64,000 nucleotides of DNA, taken from NCBI RefSeq assembly GCF_015832195.1, contig NC_052017.1:82461801-82525800 (forward strand). Direction: 5' to 3'. This DNA comes from Motacilla alba alba (taxonomy: Eukaryota > Chordata > Aves > Passeriformes > Motacillidae). The stretch's first letter is position 1. The number at the start of each line of letters is the position of its first letter. Position numbers and translations under genes: made by a program. The notes beneath the pieces were generated by a model. That model was not told where the DNA came from. It saw only the letters and a list, made by a program, of their open reading frames with translations, and made no database searches. Below, in pieces: positions 36,371 through 48,301 of this stretch.

Positions 36371-38586
36371 AACACATTGTATACTAACCTATTCTCTGGT
36401 GCAGAACTGTTCCATGTAATTTGGTAACATAATAATTTTTTTAAAAAGAAGCCTCAATATTTTATATCTCTCTCAGATTTTCATCATGATGTGTGAGTCT
36501 GATTTCAAAAAAAAACCTGAATACTTTTATCTGTAGCTGGAGAAAGGTACAGAATTCTAAAGGTAGATGACAAGAAGCATTTTATCAGTTATATGTAGGC
36601 TTCTTGCCCCACTGTATCACAGTATTTAAGGAGGACATGCAAAATCCACTGGGTTATCAATTGGTACCTGGGAGATAGGGATGTTATGACTTATCTAGAA
36701 ATAAGAGATTTAGTTCCACATGTCTCAGAAATTTCTGGTAAAATGTTGAATCAACAACTCGTCCCTAATGTAATGATCAGTTTAACTAGGAAAGGTTATT
36801 CCTTTAAAATGTTGCCTGTACAACAACCACTATGATGCACATCTGCTGGTTTCAGCACTGTAGGATGAACACTGTTGTTGTAACATCTTCATTGAGCAGT
36901 CCATGAGGCCTCTGGTGACAGAAAGAGAATGACCACAAGGACAGTGACTTACCATAGACAGCTCTGCCACAGTGACATATATATGACTGTATATTTCAGG
37001 GGAATACAGCCAGCTTATAGAGGCTTATTCTCTGTAACTTGCACAGACTATAAGAGGAATACCTGGCTCCCAACATTCTGTTTGTTTTTTGTCTAAGTTA
37101 TTAAGAATGGCATACTTTCAATCACTTTATTGAAGTAAAAAGTTTTTTTGAGAGAGGATGAAAGGGCATTTTGGTAATTAGTGTTTGCAGAGTTCTAAGA
37201 AGTCCTAAATTTCAGTCACTGGGTTCAAAATAATATGAAAAATTCTTTGTTCCTGAACTTCTGTGAATGTCCCTAAGTGTACACTGCCTTTGATCAAATG
37301 ATCAAGGTAATTTTGATGCCTTTATTCATGTAGAGTAGATCATTGCACAACATAAACGGTCCTACAGAGATCCCAATAAAGTACTTGTGGTTTGCAGTAG
37401 TATTCAATGCCAACAACAAGGTCTACTACCGATGGATAATGAGAAAAGAGGGTCCATTTCAATTTTAATTAAATCAATAGGAGTGTTTTCACTTGCTTCG
37501 CTAAATAGGTGCTTTTCCTTTTTTACAAGATTTCTAATAGTCCATTTTAAAATATGTTTCTCCCTAGTGAGATCAAAATGAATCCTTTACTGTGGCAACC
37601 AAGAAAGATTTTCAATGCAGATGCAGTCATTGTGTTGTTTTACAGAGCGCAGCATTTACAATGCTTGGTCATTTGTGTACCACTGAAATAATGAGACAGA
37701 CACACAATGTGGCATGCAAATAGGAAAGAAAGCTTTCCAGAGCTATAGAACAGATAATAATATGGTCAGCTAATCTGAATAAAAAGCATCATTGTTCTTA
37801 ACCAAGAAAAAATAGGGGGAAAAAATTGTTGCATTGACTAAGTAATGTAAAGGATGCAGCATTGCTGACCTCTATAGAGTCCTTAAAACCTGATAGACCT
37901 TGTAACTTGCCATAGCTACAAACTATTTAATTACATAATGGTTTTTCCCAGCATGTGAAAAAAACCTTAGAACAGACTTATTAGGAGAAGGCAATTGTTC
38001 AAACAATACCTTCACCTAGCAGAGCTACCTCTTTAAAATGTAATGTTTGATTTCTTATGAGTTTACCAGTTTAGAAAAGAAAATAAAAGCCCTGAGCATT
38101 TCTAATAAAGATCTACATTATCTGAAAATTATTGAGATGTATAGTGCTCTAAAGAAAAGAAATGGATAGATTGGGTATATGCTAATACTCATGCCATTAT
38201 AGTTCAAACACACTCCTGCTACCAGTTGTTTACATTGTCTTTTCATACAACAATGAGAACCAGACTTGAAGAGGCCCCCTTTTATTGTTTTTAGAGCAGT
38301 GTTCTGAAATAATGCCTTGAATTCTGTTAGAGGCCCCTGCAAAACTGTTACAAGATGGAAGTCTAAAGTTCCTTGAAAGTTTAAGGATGTTTTTAGTATA
38401 CTCCACAAATATCAAATTTTAAACCTGTTTGCCTACTTTATTTTGATAATCTATTTTAAGAGAGGTTTTTTTATTATATAAGACTGAATTCTTCAAAGAT
38501 ACAGCTTTTAACAATGTGAATGCACCAATTGAGCTCAATTGAATTAGATTATTAAGAAAAGTAACTATAAATGCCTGCAGGAAAAG

Positions 38587-38603
38587 CAACAACAACAACA
38601 ACA
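38587..38603 (+). repeat. (CAA)n microsatellite, five copies
   Basis: Five uninterrupted CAA units plus two bases. Confidence 0.85.
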
Positions 38604-41600
38604 TTTCCTTAATGTACTTTTCACTAAATATGCTTTTTCATAAGTGCACCTAAAAGCAAGGTTCTGGTCACATAGTTCCCTTGAGCATTCTAGCAAGAAA
38701 GGCCAATAGAGGTAAACCTGTAAAGCGGACAGAGACAGATCACCTTTTTCTCAGGATAGCACAGATGATGTCAGCAGTTCAGTGATGGAATTCTGGGACT
38801 TTGGATCATTCATAAAATCCTTTTGTAAAATTTGAATGGAATCTCAAGTGAATAATAAACACTCATCTCTGTTTTCTGTAAAAGCCCAGCTAACCAAATT
38901 TATAGTTATATCTGCGTATTTACATGAACTGAAGGGGTGCAGCACAGAAGTCTGGCCCAAACTATGTAAGCATGTGTGCAATATTATTTTAAATAATATT
39001 AAGACATCTGAAATGGATTTTCAAAGCTGCTTTGATGAATTTGATGCAACTTAAACTGTGTCTCCTACAAGACAGTGGATAAGCACAACCCAAATTGAAG
39101 CAAACATGTTTGGTAGTTTTTCATGGTAATAGTATACTTACTCTCTTCACAAGCAGGTATTACAGTGCTTATAAAAAAAGCACTCACTTTCTTTTGACAG
39201 ATTACCACTGGTTCTTTCTTTTCCACCTCTTCTTTTAGTGATACTTACTAGGTCTTTAAGCCTGGAAGAGCCAACTACCTGCAGCCCCAAGGAGCTGTTA
39301 TGTATTACTGCAATTTAGTGGTGGAGACTACCATTTCTTCTCTCCAAAACCACTAAAAATGTTTGTACTTCTGCTGTTGTTGGTTGCTTTTTCTTGGTTC
39401 TTGCCTCCTTAAATGCTTTTAACTACTTTTGTCATGATATAGTTGCTTGAATGTTTTGGAAAAGAATTAATTTTTCACTCACACAAACTTAATGTTTTGA
39501 GGCCTTTGGTACTCCTGTGTGTTTGGGGTAAGTTTGGGAAAGATCTTTTCCCCAAGCCTTGCTTTGCCTCTGCTACCCCGGGAGCAGGGACTCCTGACCT
39601 GTGGATGTAATGCTGTTTTTCTCAGGGCAGTTGGGTGTTTGCTCTTTATTTTATTAAGTGTACAATTTACCTTCAGTTAAAGGAAATACCATGTTAGCTC
39701 ATGATCCTGCCTGTGGAGGGTCTGTATTTCACTCCCCACAGGTGATTGTGGGACTTTCTACAAATTCAAAATATGGACATAAACTCTATCTGTTCTAAAG
39801 AAGTGGCTCTCAGCAAGCTGTGGAAGGTTTGATAGTCTGATGGCTGAATATTTCCTTTTGAGCTGTGTTGGTGCCATACAAAAGTAATGGTAGAATTAAA
39901 TGAGATGTAGTTGATATGATTATTTCCGTCTATTGACTGCATCTCCTTAGTACTTTATCTTTCAGTTTAGTAGGATTTGCCAGATTGGCTTGGATCTAAT
40001 TGCCAAGGCTTCTCTTGATCTGGCAGGTTCTCATTGTCCTAATATAACATTATAGTGTTTGGTTTTGTTACTTCACAAATACCCTTTCCTATGTACAACA
40101 TGAGTAGTCAGAAGGATGTAGAACAAGAAAGTCAGCAACATGGACAGTAACAAGTGCACATATGCCCTCTATTTTTCCTATGTGATAAATGTGCAGAAAA
40201 AGGCTATTTTATAAACCTTCTGGTAACAGACTCTATAACACTATAGGATGTGGGCGTTTTATGAAATCCAGTGTAACTTTCTTATTGAAATGAGCATGAA
40301 TCTTGATTTTCAAGAAACATGTAACTTGGAATTTTATTTGGCAGGGTTATACTTACTATCCTAGGACAGGCCCAGTCATAGGCTTTTTGGATTAAGAATT
40401 ATATATTTATTAGGCCACTACACATAATTGGAAAATGTCAGAAGAACTGACTTAAACTCCAGTCAGTTTAATCTGGCATATGTTTGTGCTGCTGCTGAAA
40501 AGGTCATTTCTACTCTTGCCTTTATGCTGGAGCTAATGTTCATGCGGCTTCAGAGTGAGCTGATTAAAATGGTGTAAAGTGAAAGCTAAGCAGGGGGAAG
40601 TTGATCAGGGTGAATGTGGTTCCTGAAGAAGATTGCAGAAGACTGTGATTTCTGAAGAAGTGTGGCTGCATGAATGCCAGCCCTGGCACGTGGGAATACA
40701 GAGAAGACTCTGCAGGACACAGTGGCTGTGACTGCTCCTTTGTGCACTAGTCTCTGCCAGACTTAAACCTGAACCTCCAAATGACAGCATTTAACCTACT
40801 GCTTCCATGGTCTGTGCTGTGTTATGCACTGATTCCTCTGCCTCACAGATGTGACTAAGCTTCTTTGTACTGATCCACGTAAACATAAAAACGAACAGCA
40901 CTTAGCCAAGAAGCAATTTCACTTGCAGAGAAATAAACTGGAAATCTTGATGTAGCACACTGTATTTCCCTAGCCCGCAGGCTGATTTTGCTTGTGACCT
41001 AGAAGGCAGTGCTTTATGTAATTTCATTAATTCGAGTGATTTCTGACCATATCAGTTTTGTCTCATGATAAACTAAACAAAATTTAACAGTCCCAATAAA
41101 GAGAGGGTCTGCAGAAGTACAGCTAACAGTACTGTGAAACTTCATGACAAAAATAAAGATTTTACATTCTTATGTATTTGGAAATCTATTTTGAGATAAC
41201 ACTGTCTCTGCCCACTATGTTTATTCTTCTCAAAATGAGTATAACTGAATTTTAGTTCTAAATTCTTTGCAAATTACAAGCATTCTTCCTTTGAAAAACA
41301 TTTTAGGGATTTGAATATCTATTCATTTTCTAAATCATAATCCCACTCCTCTCCCCAGTTTTTGAGTTGTTTTGGTTCCATCACTTTAGAAAAACATATT
41401 TCAAGCACCCTACAGTAGTATAAAACTCCATGTACTCATTCCATACATATAAAATGCTTTCTCTTCTACTTTGGAGCTATATAAGAACAAAAATCCCGTC
41501 TGTTCACAACACATGAAAATCCCTGGTGAGTTAAATTTTTTCCAGTTATAATGCTGTGTTTGGGTGATTTATGGGCTATGATGCATGGATGGAAATACAC

Positions 41601-42061
41601 ACATGACATTTAATAGGCTATTTCTAAAATCCAAACAACCTAAGAAAGCCTCATTATGGATTGCATGTGCTACATGTTGTGGTCAGTATTTAATCTTACG
41701 TGTAATAGGACCCATTACCTTATGACAGTGACTAATGGCAGCACAACATATCGTGACACACAGAAGTAAATCTGCAGGTTTCTGTGACCAGTTTTGTAAC
41801 CAGAGATTTTTTTCTTTTTTTATCTTGCAGGAAGAACATACTTCTGTCTGTGCTTAAAGTGAAGGTGCTGTCAGCATGAATTTTTTAAGCTGCATTTTGT
41901 GTATGGTCATAGAGGGTGAAAAGTGCATAGTTTTCTTCTATGCCATGGTCTCCCAGCTCACTCTTACTGGCATTACAGGCCTGCTGATGGCTCTAGCATA
42001 AAAATGCAGTTCTTCTCTAGCATTCTGTGTGTTGCTTTTGTTAGCTGTGGGACAGCCTTTC

Positions 42062-42165
42062 ACAGAATAATAGAATTATTTATGTTGGAAAATGCCTCTA
42101 AGACAATAGAGTCTAACCATTATTTTCATTATAGTTTCTGCAAGACCACAGTGGTAACATCTTAA
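42062..42165 (-). mobile_element. CR1 LINE 3' end fragment, minus strand
   Basis: acagaataatagaattattt is followed by tatgttggaaaatgcctcta and gagtctaaccatta, the reversed CR1 3' end. Only about 100 bp remain, truncated as is usual for CR1. Confidence 0.87.
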
Positions 42166-43026
42166 CTGTATTTTCATAATTTTAATTCTTTATTAAATAA
42201 CTTTATTTAAAGTTATTTATTAAGCTATTTTTAATGTTCCTGTGTTTCTTTATATACATATGTACATAGGTATTTCACTTTCTCATAGTCAATTAAATTA
42301 TAGCATGAAACCAATGACACTAAATAATTTTCTACTTATCATGTAAAAATGGTGAAAGTAATATCTATGGTTTTGGCTTCAAAAGTTATCATGTTATACT
42401 GTCTCTATGACATTGCACATTTTTCTTTTTTTTTTTTAATACAGCCGTACTGAAAAGTAAAGCAAATAGCACAGTAAATGCATACAGAATCATTGATACT
42501 TGAAAGGTGTGAGGCTGGATCAAAACAAACTAGAAAATCTTAATTTATCAATCAGTTTAATTAATGATTCTTCTCAGAAAAGCATACATAGTTATCTATA
42601 TGAACAGTTTATTTCTATGTCAGTTTGCACACACCTTGAGTCTAGTAGAAGGGATCTGCTGAAATGTAGTCCTTAGAGCATGAATGAAGCTAAATAGAGA
42701 TTTCTTGTATCAGCCATAGAAACTGAACCATTCGAAATGTAGTGATTACAAGATGGTCGTTGGTATTATCATCATTGATGATGCTATTAAGACAAGAGCT
42801 CAGAGAAGAATCCAATTTCACACACCCTCCTCATTTAAAACACTACAGATTGGGAAATGAAAAGGAGTGCCCATAGCTGAACCTTGATTTGATCTCATAC
42901 TGATTACATGTATTATTTACTTTCATTCTTTGAATACAGTTATCAAATTTTTCTGTACAGATGGGAGTTATACAAGCATGGAAAAGAATTATCCACTTAA
43001 TTCCAGACTGTGAACATGATCAATAT
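42166..43026. other. AT-rich sequence with no recognised gene
   Basis: About 860 bp containing a perfect 26-bp palindrome (42194-42219) and T-runs near 42421-42439. Nothing else recognised. Confidence 0.5.
42194..42219. repeat. Perfect AT-rich palindrome, 12-bp arms
   Basis: TAAATAACTTTA, a TT spacer, then TAAAGTTATTTA. It lies just beyond the CR1 tail, could form a cruciform or mark a small deletion junction, and has no recognised function. Confidence 0.85.
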
Positions 43027-43084
43027 TAATTTAATGGAAAACCATGCTCTCATGCAAATGTTCTCTAAGGAATTTAGTAGAGCC
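43027..43084. repeat. Unidentified dispersed repeat, copy A
   Basis: Shares with 44504-44560 the ordered blocks ggaaaaccatgctct, atgttctctaag and aatttagtagag, differing by a two-base indel and a few substitutions. The flanks do not match. Unknown family; it could be an old interspersed repeat or a local duplication. Confidence 0.8.
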
Positions 43085-43230
43085 TCTGTACAAACATTCA
43101 AGATTCTGAATTGGGTCCTTTGCTTCAGGATTACAGACAGAATATATTATTATAATTAAAATTTGCTTTTTCAACAATAAAAAATTTCCTCTCTACATGC
43201 TTGAGATAGAGATTTTATATTCAGAAAAAC

Positions 43231-43249
43231 AAGGCTTTTAAAAAGCCTT
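43231..43249. repeat. Small palindrome aaggctttt / aaaagcctt
   Basis: Nine-base perfect arms around a single central A; no known function. Confidence 0.6.
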
Positions 43250-43975
43250 TATAGCAGATGTTGCTGTTAACCAAGAATCCCAAGGATCCATGCATTATGA
43301 AATAATCACCTGGAATGGATGTAAACTGATCAAGGGAATTCCACTGCAGAATCATAAATATCTCATTCTGCATAGAGTAACTGCTTGTTACTGCTACCTA
43401 AATATAATGATGGCTATAACAGAGAAAGAAAAACAAAAGTAAACCAAATTAGCCAGAAACACCTGGTCTGTGAAAAAAAAAATGTTGTCAGAGCTAAACA
43501 AGTAAAACAAAGCTAAAGGCAGGTTAAGAAATCTTCCCACAAGATAGACATGACAAGCTTCAGTCCTGAGTTCTTGCAAGAACTGGCAGTGCTCTATTTC
43601 AGGCTATCCCATCACATCTATGAAATAATCATATTAGTGGGTAAAATTTAACAGTGAGTCAGGATGACATTTGAGGATCACTGGATCCTTAGTAATTAAA
43701 TGAACAGTGTTTTTTAATATGAAATTTTACTTCTTGAAAATGGTAAATGTGGAGCCTTAAATTGATGAGTGTAATTCTGACCCCACAGTTATGATTACAG
43801 TGGATTAACTCCTTCTGGCAAGTCATGATCTTTCTTAAGTCTCTCTGGATGTGATTGAATGATTTTATGTTTTACATTAACACTGCTAAAATATTTGAGG
43901 TAAAACAGAAATCAATCCCATATATATTTTAGGGCATAACAAAATAAATACATTGTACTTCTCTGCACTCAGCCT

Positions 43976-44031
43976 TCTCTCAAAGATGAGAGATGTGAGA
44001 GAGATGTGCACTCACACATCTCTCAAAGAGC
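43976..44031. repeat. Nested direct and inverted repeats (gagagatgtg / cacatctctc)
   Basis: gagagatgtg occurs at 43988-43997 and 43999-44008, and either copy can pair with cacatctctc at 44015-44024. ctctcaaag also occurs on both sides of the cluster. The arrangement allows two alternative hairpins. Confidence 0.75.
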
Positions 44032-44503
44032 AGCTGGTATTTATAGAACCAGAGAGCACTGGGACAGTCAAAAGGAAAACAAAAGAGGATCTGAACAGCA
44101 ACACTGATTTAATCTCATTAACCTCTGTAAACTCTCAGATTCCTCATGGTCTTATGAGCTTTTCTCTTATTCTGTAAAAGTGAGTGACATATCTATAAGG
44201 AAGCTCCGCCTCCATGCATTGCCTACTTGCAAAAGATAGTAGGAAAACTTCACATTCTTGTGACTTACCTTGACATGCAGTTGCAGGTTCAGATCCTTCA
44301 TGGTTGTCAACAAGGAACAATATTACATAAAAACTATAAAAAGTGAGTTGGTACCTTCCACTTTTCCTTCCTGTGGGTGTTTCACAGTCCAAGTTCATTA
44401 TCTTCCAATAGAAAGCTCTCTCCTACATTTAGTCACCTCTGAAGCTGACAAGAAAGTGCTCTTGTTTTGGTGTTCTGTGGTCTGTTGAACTCTTCTAGAG
44501 AAA

Positions 44504-44560
44504 TAATTTATTGGAAAACCATGCTCTTGTAGATGTTCTCTAAGAAATTTAGTAGAGTCT
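44504..44560. repeat. Unidentified dispersed repeat, copy B
   Basis: Second copy of the sequence at 43027-43084, same orientation, about 1.48 kb away. Most positions agree over ~58 bp; similarity stops sharply on both sides. Confidence 0.8.
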
Positions 44561-44650
44561 TACTCGTCTCCCATGAGTTTTCTTAATGAACAGGTAGGTC
44601 TTGGCTTCCATCTCTCACAGTCCATTTTCAGGTTGTTTTTTACCTTTTAC

Positions 44651-44956
44651 CTTCCCTTCTATTTGTACACAAACTCTCTCCAAATACCTGCAGTCTACTG
44701 CTGTAGCAGTGGCTCCACTTCCTGAGGTTTTCTCTTTGCTAGGTGCACCAGTAATCTTGAAGTCCAGAGCAAAACTTGCTGTGTCTTGGGTTTTAAGCAG
44801 GAGACTCACTCTTCCACCTGTTGCCTTGTGCTTCCAAACTGTGAGGCTTCTGGGACCCTGCCTCTGCCCCTTCTTGCTCCAGGTCTTCATAAGCTGGGTG
44901 AAGGTCTGGTTAGCAGATCTGTCACGCACCAACCAAGTGAGGCTGATTTCAGAAGC
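44651..44956 (-). CDS. Candidate internal exon, unknown product (weak)
   Basis: Reading the minus strand, a pyrimidine tract ending tgctttgcttcag is followed by 306 bp without a stop, then a donor GGGAAG|GTAAAAGG. The length is exactly 102 codons, phase 0 at both ends. The translation begins ASEISLTWLVRD, contains a possible N-glycosylation site (NQT) about 16 residues in, and a basic stretch SKKGQRQGPRS before the middle. I recognise no domain. Against it: the plus strand is also open over much of the same span, the donor is only moderate, and one such coincidence is expected in 64 kb. No partner exon was found. It could equally be unique noncoding sequence. A search against avian proteomes or RNA-seq would settle it. 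Confidence 0.15.
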
Positions 44957-45344
44957 CTGAAGCAAAGCAGACAAAACTGAAAGGATACTTTGAAAGGAAG
45001 TCATGCTCCCTAAAAGTAGCTTGACATCCAGACCTAGATATGATACATAAACTTATGTGATACACAAAATCAGTATACAGTGTCTGCAACAAAATATCCA
45101 TGCCAAGTGTTGAAATTCAAGTCTCACAGACCGTTTACTCTTCCAGTAGTTCAAGAGGCATTGGCTTCTTTTCAGTTCTGTAAATGGAACTGTAGTACCT
45201 TTAGCCCCATGAGAAATGTATGAGTGCTTCTGCCATGCTTATGAGACTAATTTAATATCTTTGTTATGGGGGTAATTCATCCTTTCTCAACAAGAAGCTT
45301 TACGGTTTGAAATAGGGAACACCTTGCTGAATTCTTATGCAAAA
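44957..45344. other. Unique sequence, no recognised feature
   Basis: About 390 bp between the candidate exon and a CR1 piece. Nothing recognised. Confidence 0.45.
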
Positions 45345-45690
45345 TGAAAGTACATAGAAGGTGGAAAGACAGGGCAGACTACCAGGAGCAATATAAACAG
45401 CTGCCTAGATATTGTATAACTTGACTTTAGGAAAGCCATGGTCTTTCATAGGGTCCCTAAAGTCCAAGAGATGAATTCTTGTCTGGATAAGTGCACAGTG
45501 ATGTGGATGGAAAATTGGCTGAATCATCAGGCTCATACAGCGTTCATTAATGTCCCAAAACTCAACTGCTGCCCAGTAATAAGTAACATCCCTCACGGAA
45601 AAACAGTGAGGCCAGCATTGTTTAATTTCTTTACTAATAACCTGTCTAATTTTGCAAGTCTCTGAATGACACTAAAATGAGGGATGGAGG
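45345..45690 (+). mobile_element. CR1 LINE internal fragment (reverse-transcriptase region), plus strand
   Basis: tataacttgactttaggaaa at 45414-45433 is a decayed form of the codons for the RT motif YLDF-KAF. Further on, ggatggaaaattggctgaat corresponds to a W/NWL-N region, and a GP-LFN-F-NDL-like segment appears near 45610-45650 (gccagcattgtttaatttc). The order and spacing match CR1 ORF2, but the typical 3' UTR is absent, so both ends are truncated or eroded. It differs from the 1-1207 copy enough to be another subfamily or a much older insertion. Confidence 0.78.
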
Positions 45691-45714
45691 GAGGAGAAAA
45701 GGGGGAGCAGGGGG
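45681..45714 (+). repeat. G-rich tract, possible G-quadruplex
   Basis: Four G-runs (45681-45683, 45689-45691, 45701-45705, 45710-45714) separated by loops of 5, 9 and 4 bases, at the end of the CR1 piece. The 9-base loop makes folding uncertain. Confidence 0.4.
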
Positions 45715-48239
45715 TCTGTCGTGCTGGGGCAGGGTGCTCCATAATGACCCATTTGGCTTAGTAAAAATACTCCAAAGACCTTAATTTTTAATTTTCTGAA
45801 GCATTTTGGCTGAGTCATGATTTTTCAGAAGCAGTTCTCTGAGAAAGGAAAATGTGAGGGTTTTAAGGAGAACAGCAAAATGGGAAAGCAGCACAGCAGT
45901 TTGGCAAAAGCTGACTCTAAAATAAGCAACAGAGAAGTTGATCCAGTTGTGATCCCCAAGGAGCTGTACTAACAAGTACTGATTTGGCTGGACAAGCAAA
46001 GAAACTATCTTCCTCCTTCTCTTCTTCCCTTGCACGTATCTTTTACAGCCCTTTATCCACCTGATGATGAGGGGGAGGATGTAGGAGAGAAATAGTAATA
46101 AGGCCTCTTTAATCCTGAATTTCGGCATAATTCCCATTGCTTATAATTTTTCTTAGTCTCTGCTTAGAAGATTATCTTATATTTAAAAGCTTCAGAATCT
46201 CAGCAGAAAAACCTGTGGAAAGACATGACCTTCTATTAAGTTAAGAACTAAATTCCTGAGCTAAGTTTGGTGTGAGAAGACAACCTGTTTGGCTACATTT
46301 ATAGTTTCATGTATGATGTCAGCTTTTCTTGGTTCTAGCAAAAGGTAATTATTTGCGTTAATTTTTTAAATTGCAAAATAAACTTTTTAAAACTTTTCCT
46401 TTAAAATTGAAGCTTTAAACCAGAAGAAAACAAGGATGCTTTTATCTATGTATCCATCACTGTACCAGGAGGGGAGTGCCAGATCAAGCATGGGATGCTT
46501 ATGCAGATATGAAATTGTACCATTTGCAGCAGTTTTATTACATTAATTATTTTTAGTTAATTATTATTTACTCTTGTAATTTAGCATTCAGCTGAAGACT
46601 CAGAAGGCAGCCTCTGGAGAGCTACTGCCTCTACTCTACTTGTTTGGTGGTTGCCTATGTTTAATATAATCAGCTGGCAGCATATGCTGTGGCAAAAATA
46701 CCTGTAAAGGATCCATGACATGTATCTAGGAACAAATCCAGCCATGCTTAATGTCAGCAAAGCGATGTATTTGGGGATCAGCATAGTCCCTGGGTATAGA
46801 CAATAAAGTCAGCAAGTGATTAGGAAGGTAAGTGTGCAAGGAAAAGTTTATAGATGAGAAAAGGATATGTCTGTGGAGGAAGAGAAGTTACAGACTCTCT
46901 AAACTGATGACAGTCTTTGATTTAGAGGGGTAGAGATTATAACTTGATAATTATCAGCCAAAAAGAGATTGCAAGCAAAACTCCAAAGGACAGACCGCAT
47001 GGGGTGATGGCATGTCCTAGCAAGCAGGTGCAGTTAGTGTCATCCTCTCCAGAGCCTGCAGGCAGACACATCCCTCCCAGGACCATCTCAGAAGTGGGTG
47101 CAGCAGCATGATGCTCATAGCAGCTGGACTGAATGCAGTGAGCTGCTGGACTCACTAACAGACCTGCTTCTCACAAACCTGCACAAAATGCTACACAGGA
47201 AGAAATTATTGAGCTCTTGGAGGTAATAACTCCAAAGCTGTGCAGCTGTTTTAATATTGTCTTTAGAGATGGCACAGTGTGTTACAAGGCAGGCTTCAAT
47301 TCAGCGTGCTTTTGTACTTGGAGAATGTTAAACCCTTAACAACTGATACAATCTGGCAACATTCAGTTACAGTCTACTTAATTCAGTGAGTGGAATATCT
47401 CTTTCTTTATGTGAACATGTTTTGTGGCAGAATATGCTCATATTTTTGTAGTGACTGAGCTTGAAAATCCTTTCACATCAGGTATCATCATGTGTTAACT
47501 TTTCAGCGATATGTGCTGCATGAACCTCGGTCCTTTTCTAGTGCCTACAGTGTCATGAAAAGTAGCATCAGGTCGGTGCCAAAGCTGCTCTGGCTTGGAA
47601 GCTTCCACATAACACCTGTGTGTGTCTGCATGATGCTGCTTCTGTCTGAAAACCTTTCCAAGTGACAGGAACTGCTGCCACATTCCCAGCAGCACACAGT
47701 TAACTTGTGGGGAGTAACTGCTGCAAGCTGCAATCTGGAGTGAGTGTTTCCAGTAGAGCTGACTCATTCTGAAGTTGATGAGATAATTCATTGTTTCATA
47801 GGATGAGTTTCCCTCTCCAGTGATATCTTCAGTTCAAGAAGTAGGAAGATGATGTGATTCTGGAAGTGCTGAGCTTAGGTTGGAAGCACTTCCTGCATCC
47901 GTATTAAAAAAGGAATTAACCATTTTTTTTTTAGGCACGGTGATGTCATCCTGTGAAACAAACTGAGGAAGAGCAAAGAACCTGGAATGGACACAATACG
48001 GAAGAAGTTACAGCAGGCAAAGGTGGGGCAGTATGGACAATGACAGGCCACTGGGAGTTAAACTGATGAGAGTGAGGAGGAGGAAGAAGGGAAGGATGCC
48101 CAAACACCACTTAGATGGAGAGTGTAAATCAGTAGGGAGTCTCCCCAGGACATGAAAGCCCCTTGCATGAGAAACAAGAACATATAAAATATGTTAGTCA
48201 CCATCCCATTTCCACAGATCTCTATCATTCTATTCTTCT

Positions 48240-48301
48240 AAGAAAAAAAACTTGCAAGGACAGGTTTTTTAAGAAAAAAACCTCCCCAAACCTGCAAGGA
48301 C
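48240..48301. repeat. Imperfect duplication around taagaaaaaaa...gcaaggaca
   Basis: The words aagaaaaaaa and tgcaaggaca occur twice in the same order within 62 bp, with an AGGTTTTTT / AAAAAACCT inverted repeat between. Confidence 0.6.

Larger units (their letters stand above)
35546..42061. other. AT-rich sequence with no recognised gene
   Basis: About 6.5 kb of mostly unique AT-rich DNA. It includes a short direct repeat with a hairpin (36334-36370), a (CAA)n run (38587-38603) and a pyrimidine tract ending in ttgcag near 41830 that resembles a splice acceptor. No exon, RNA gene or known transposon was recognised. Confidence 0.5.
43085..44503. other. Sequence between the two copies of the unidentified repeat
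   Basis: About 1.4 kb of AT-rich sequence. It contains the small palindrome at 43231-43249 and a nest of short direct and inverted repeats at 43976-44031. The minus-strand sequence at 44266-44274 (tcaaggtaag) resembles a splice donor, but no exon with a recognisable product goes with it. Confidence 0.45.

Noticed and set aside
44601..44960. 119-codon plus-strand open frame opposite the candidate exon
   Set aside because: No domain. Being open on both strands points to composition, and the minus strand has the better splice signals.
45829..45972. Possible terminal exon on the plus strand, 47 codons ending in taa after a ttttcag acceptor
   Set aside because: Too short to separate from chance; the opposite strand is open for 118 codons over the same area, and no upstream exon was found.
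46937..47190. Possible CR1 ORF2 upstream fragment
   Set aside because: Only a faint likeness (a DLLLTN-type peptide); I could not align enough blocks to report it as a feature.
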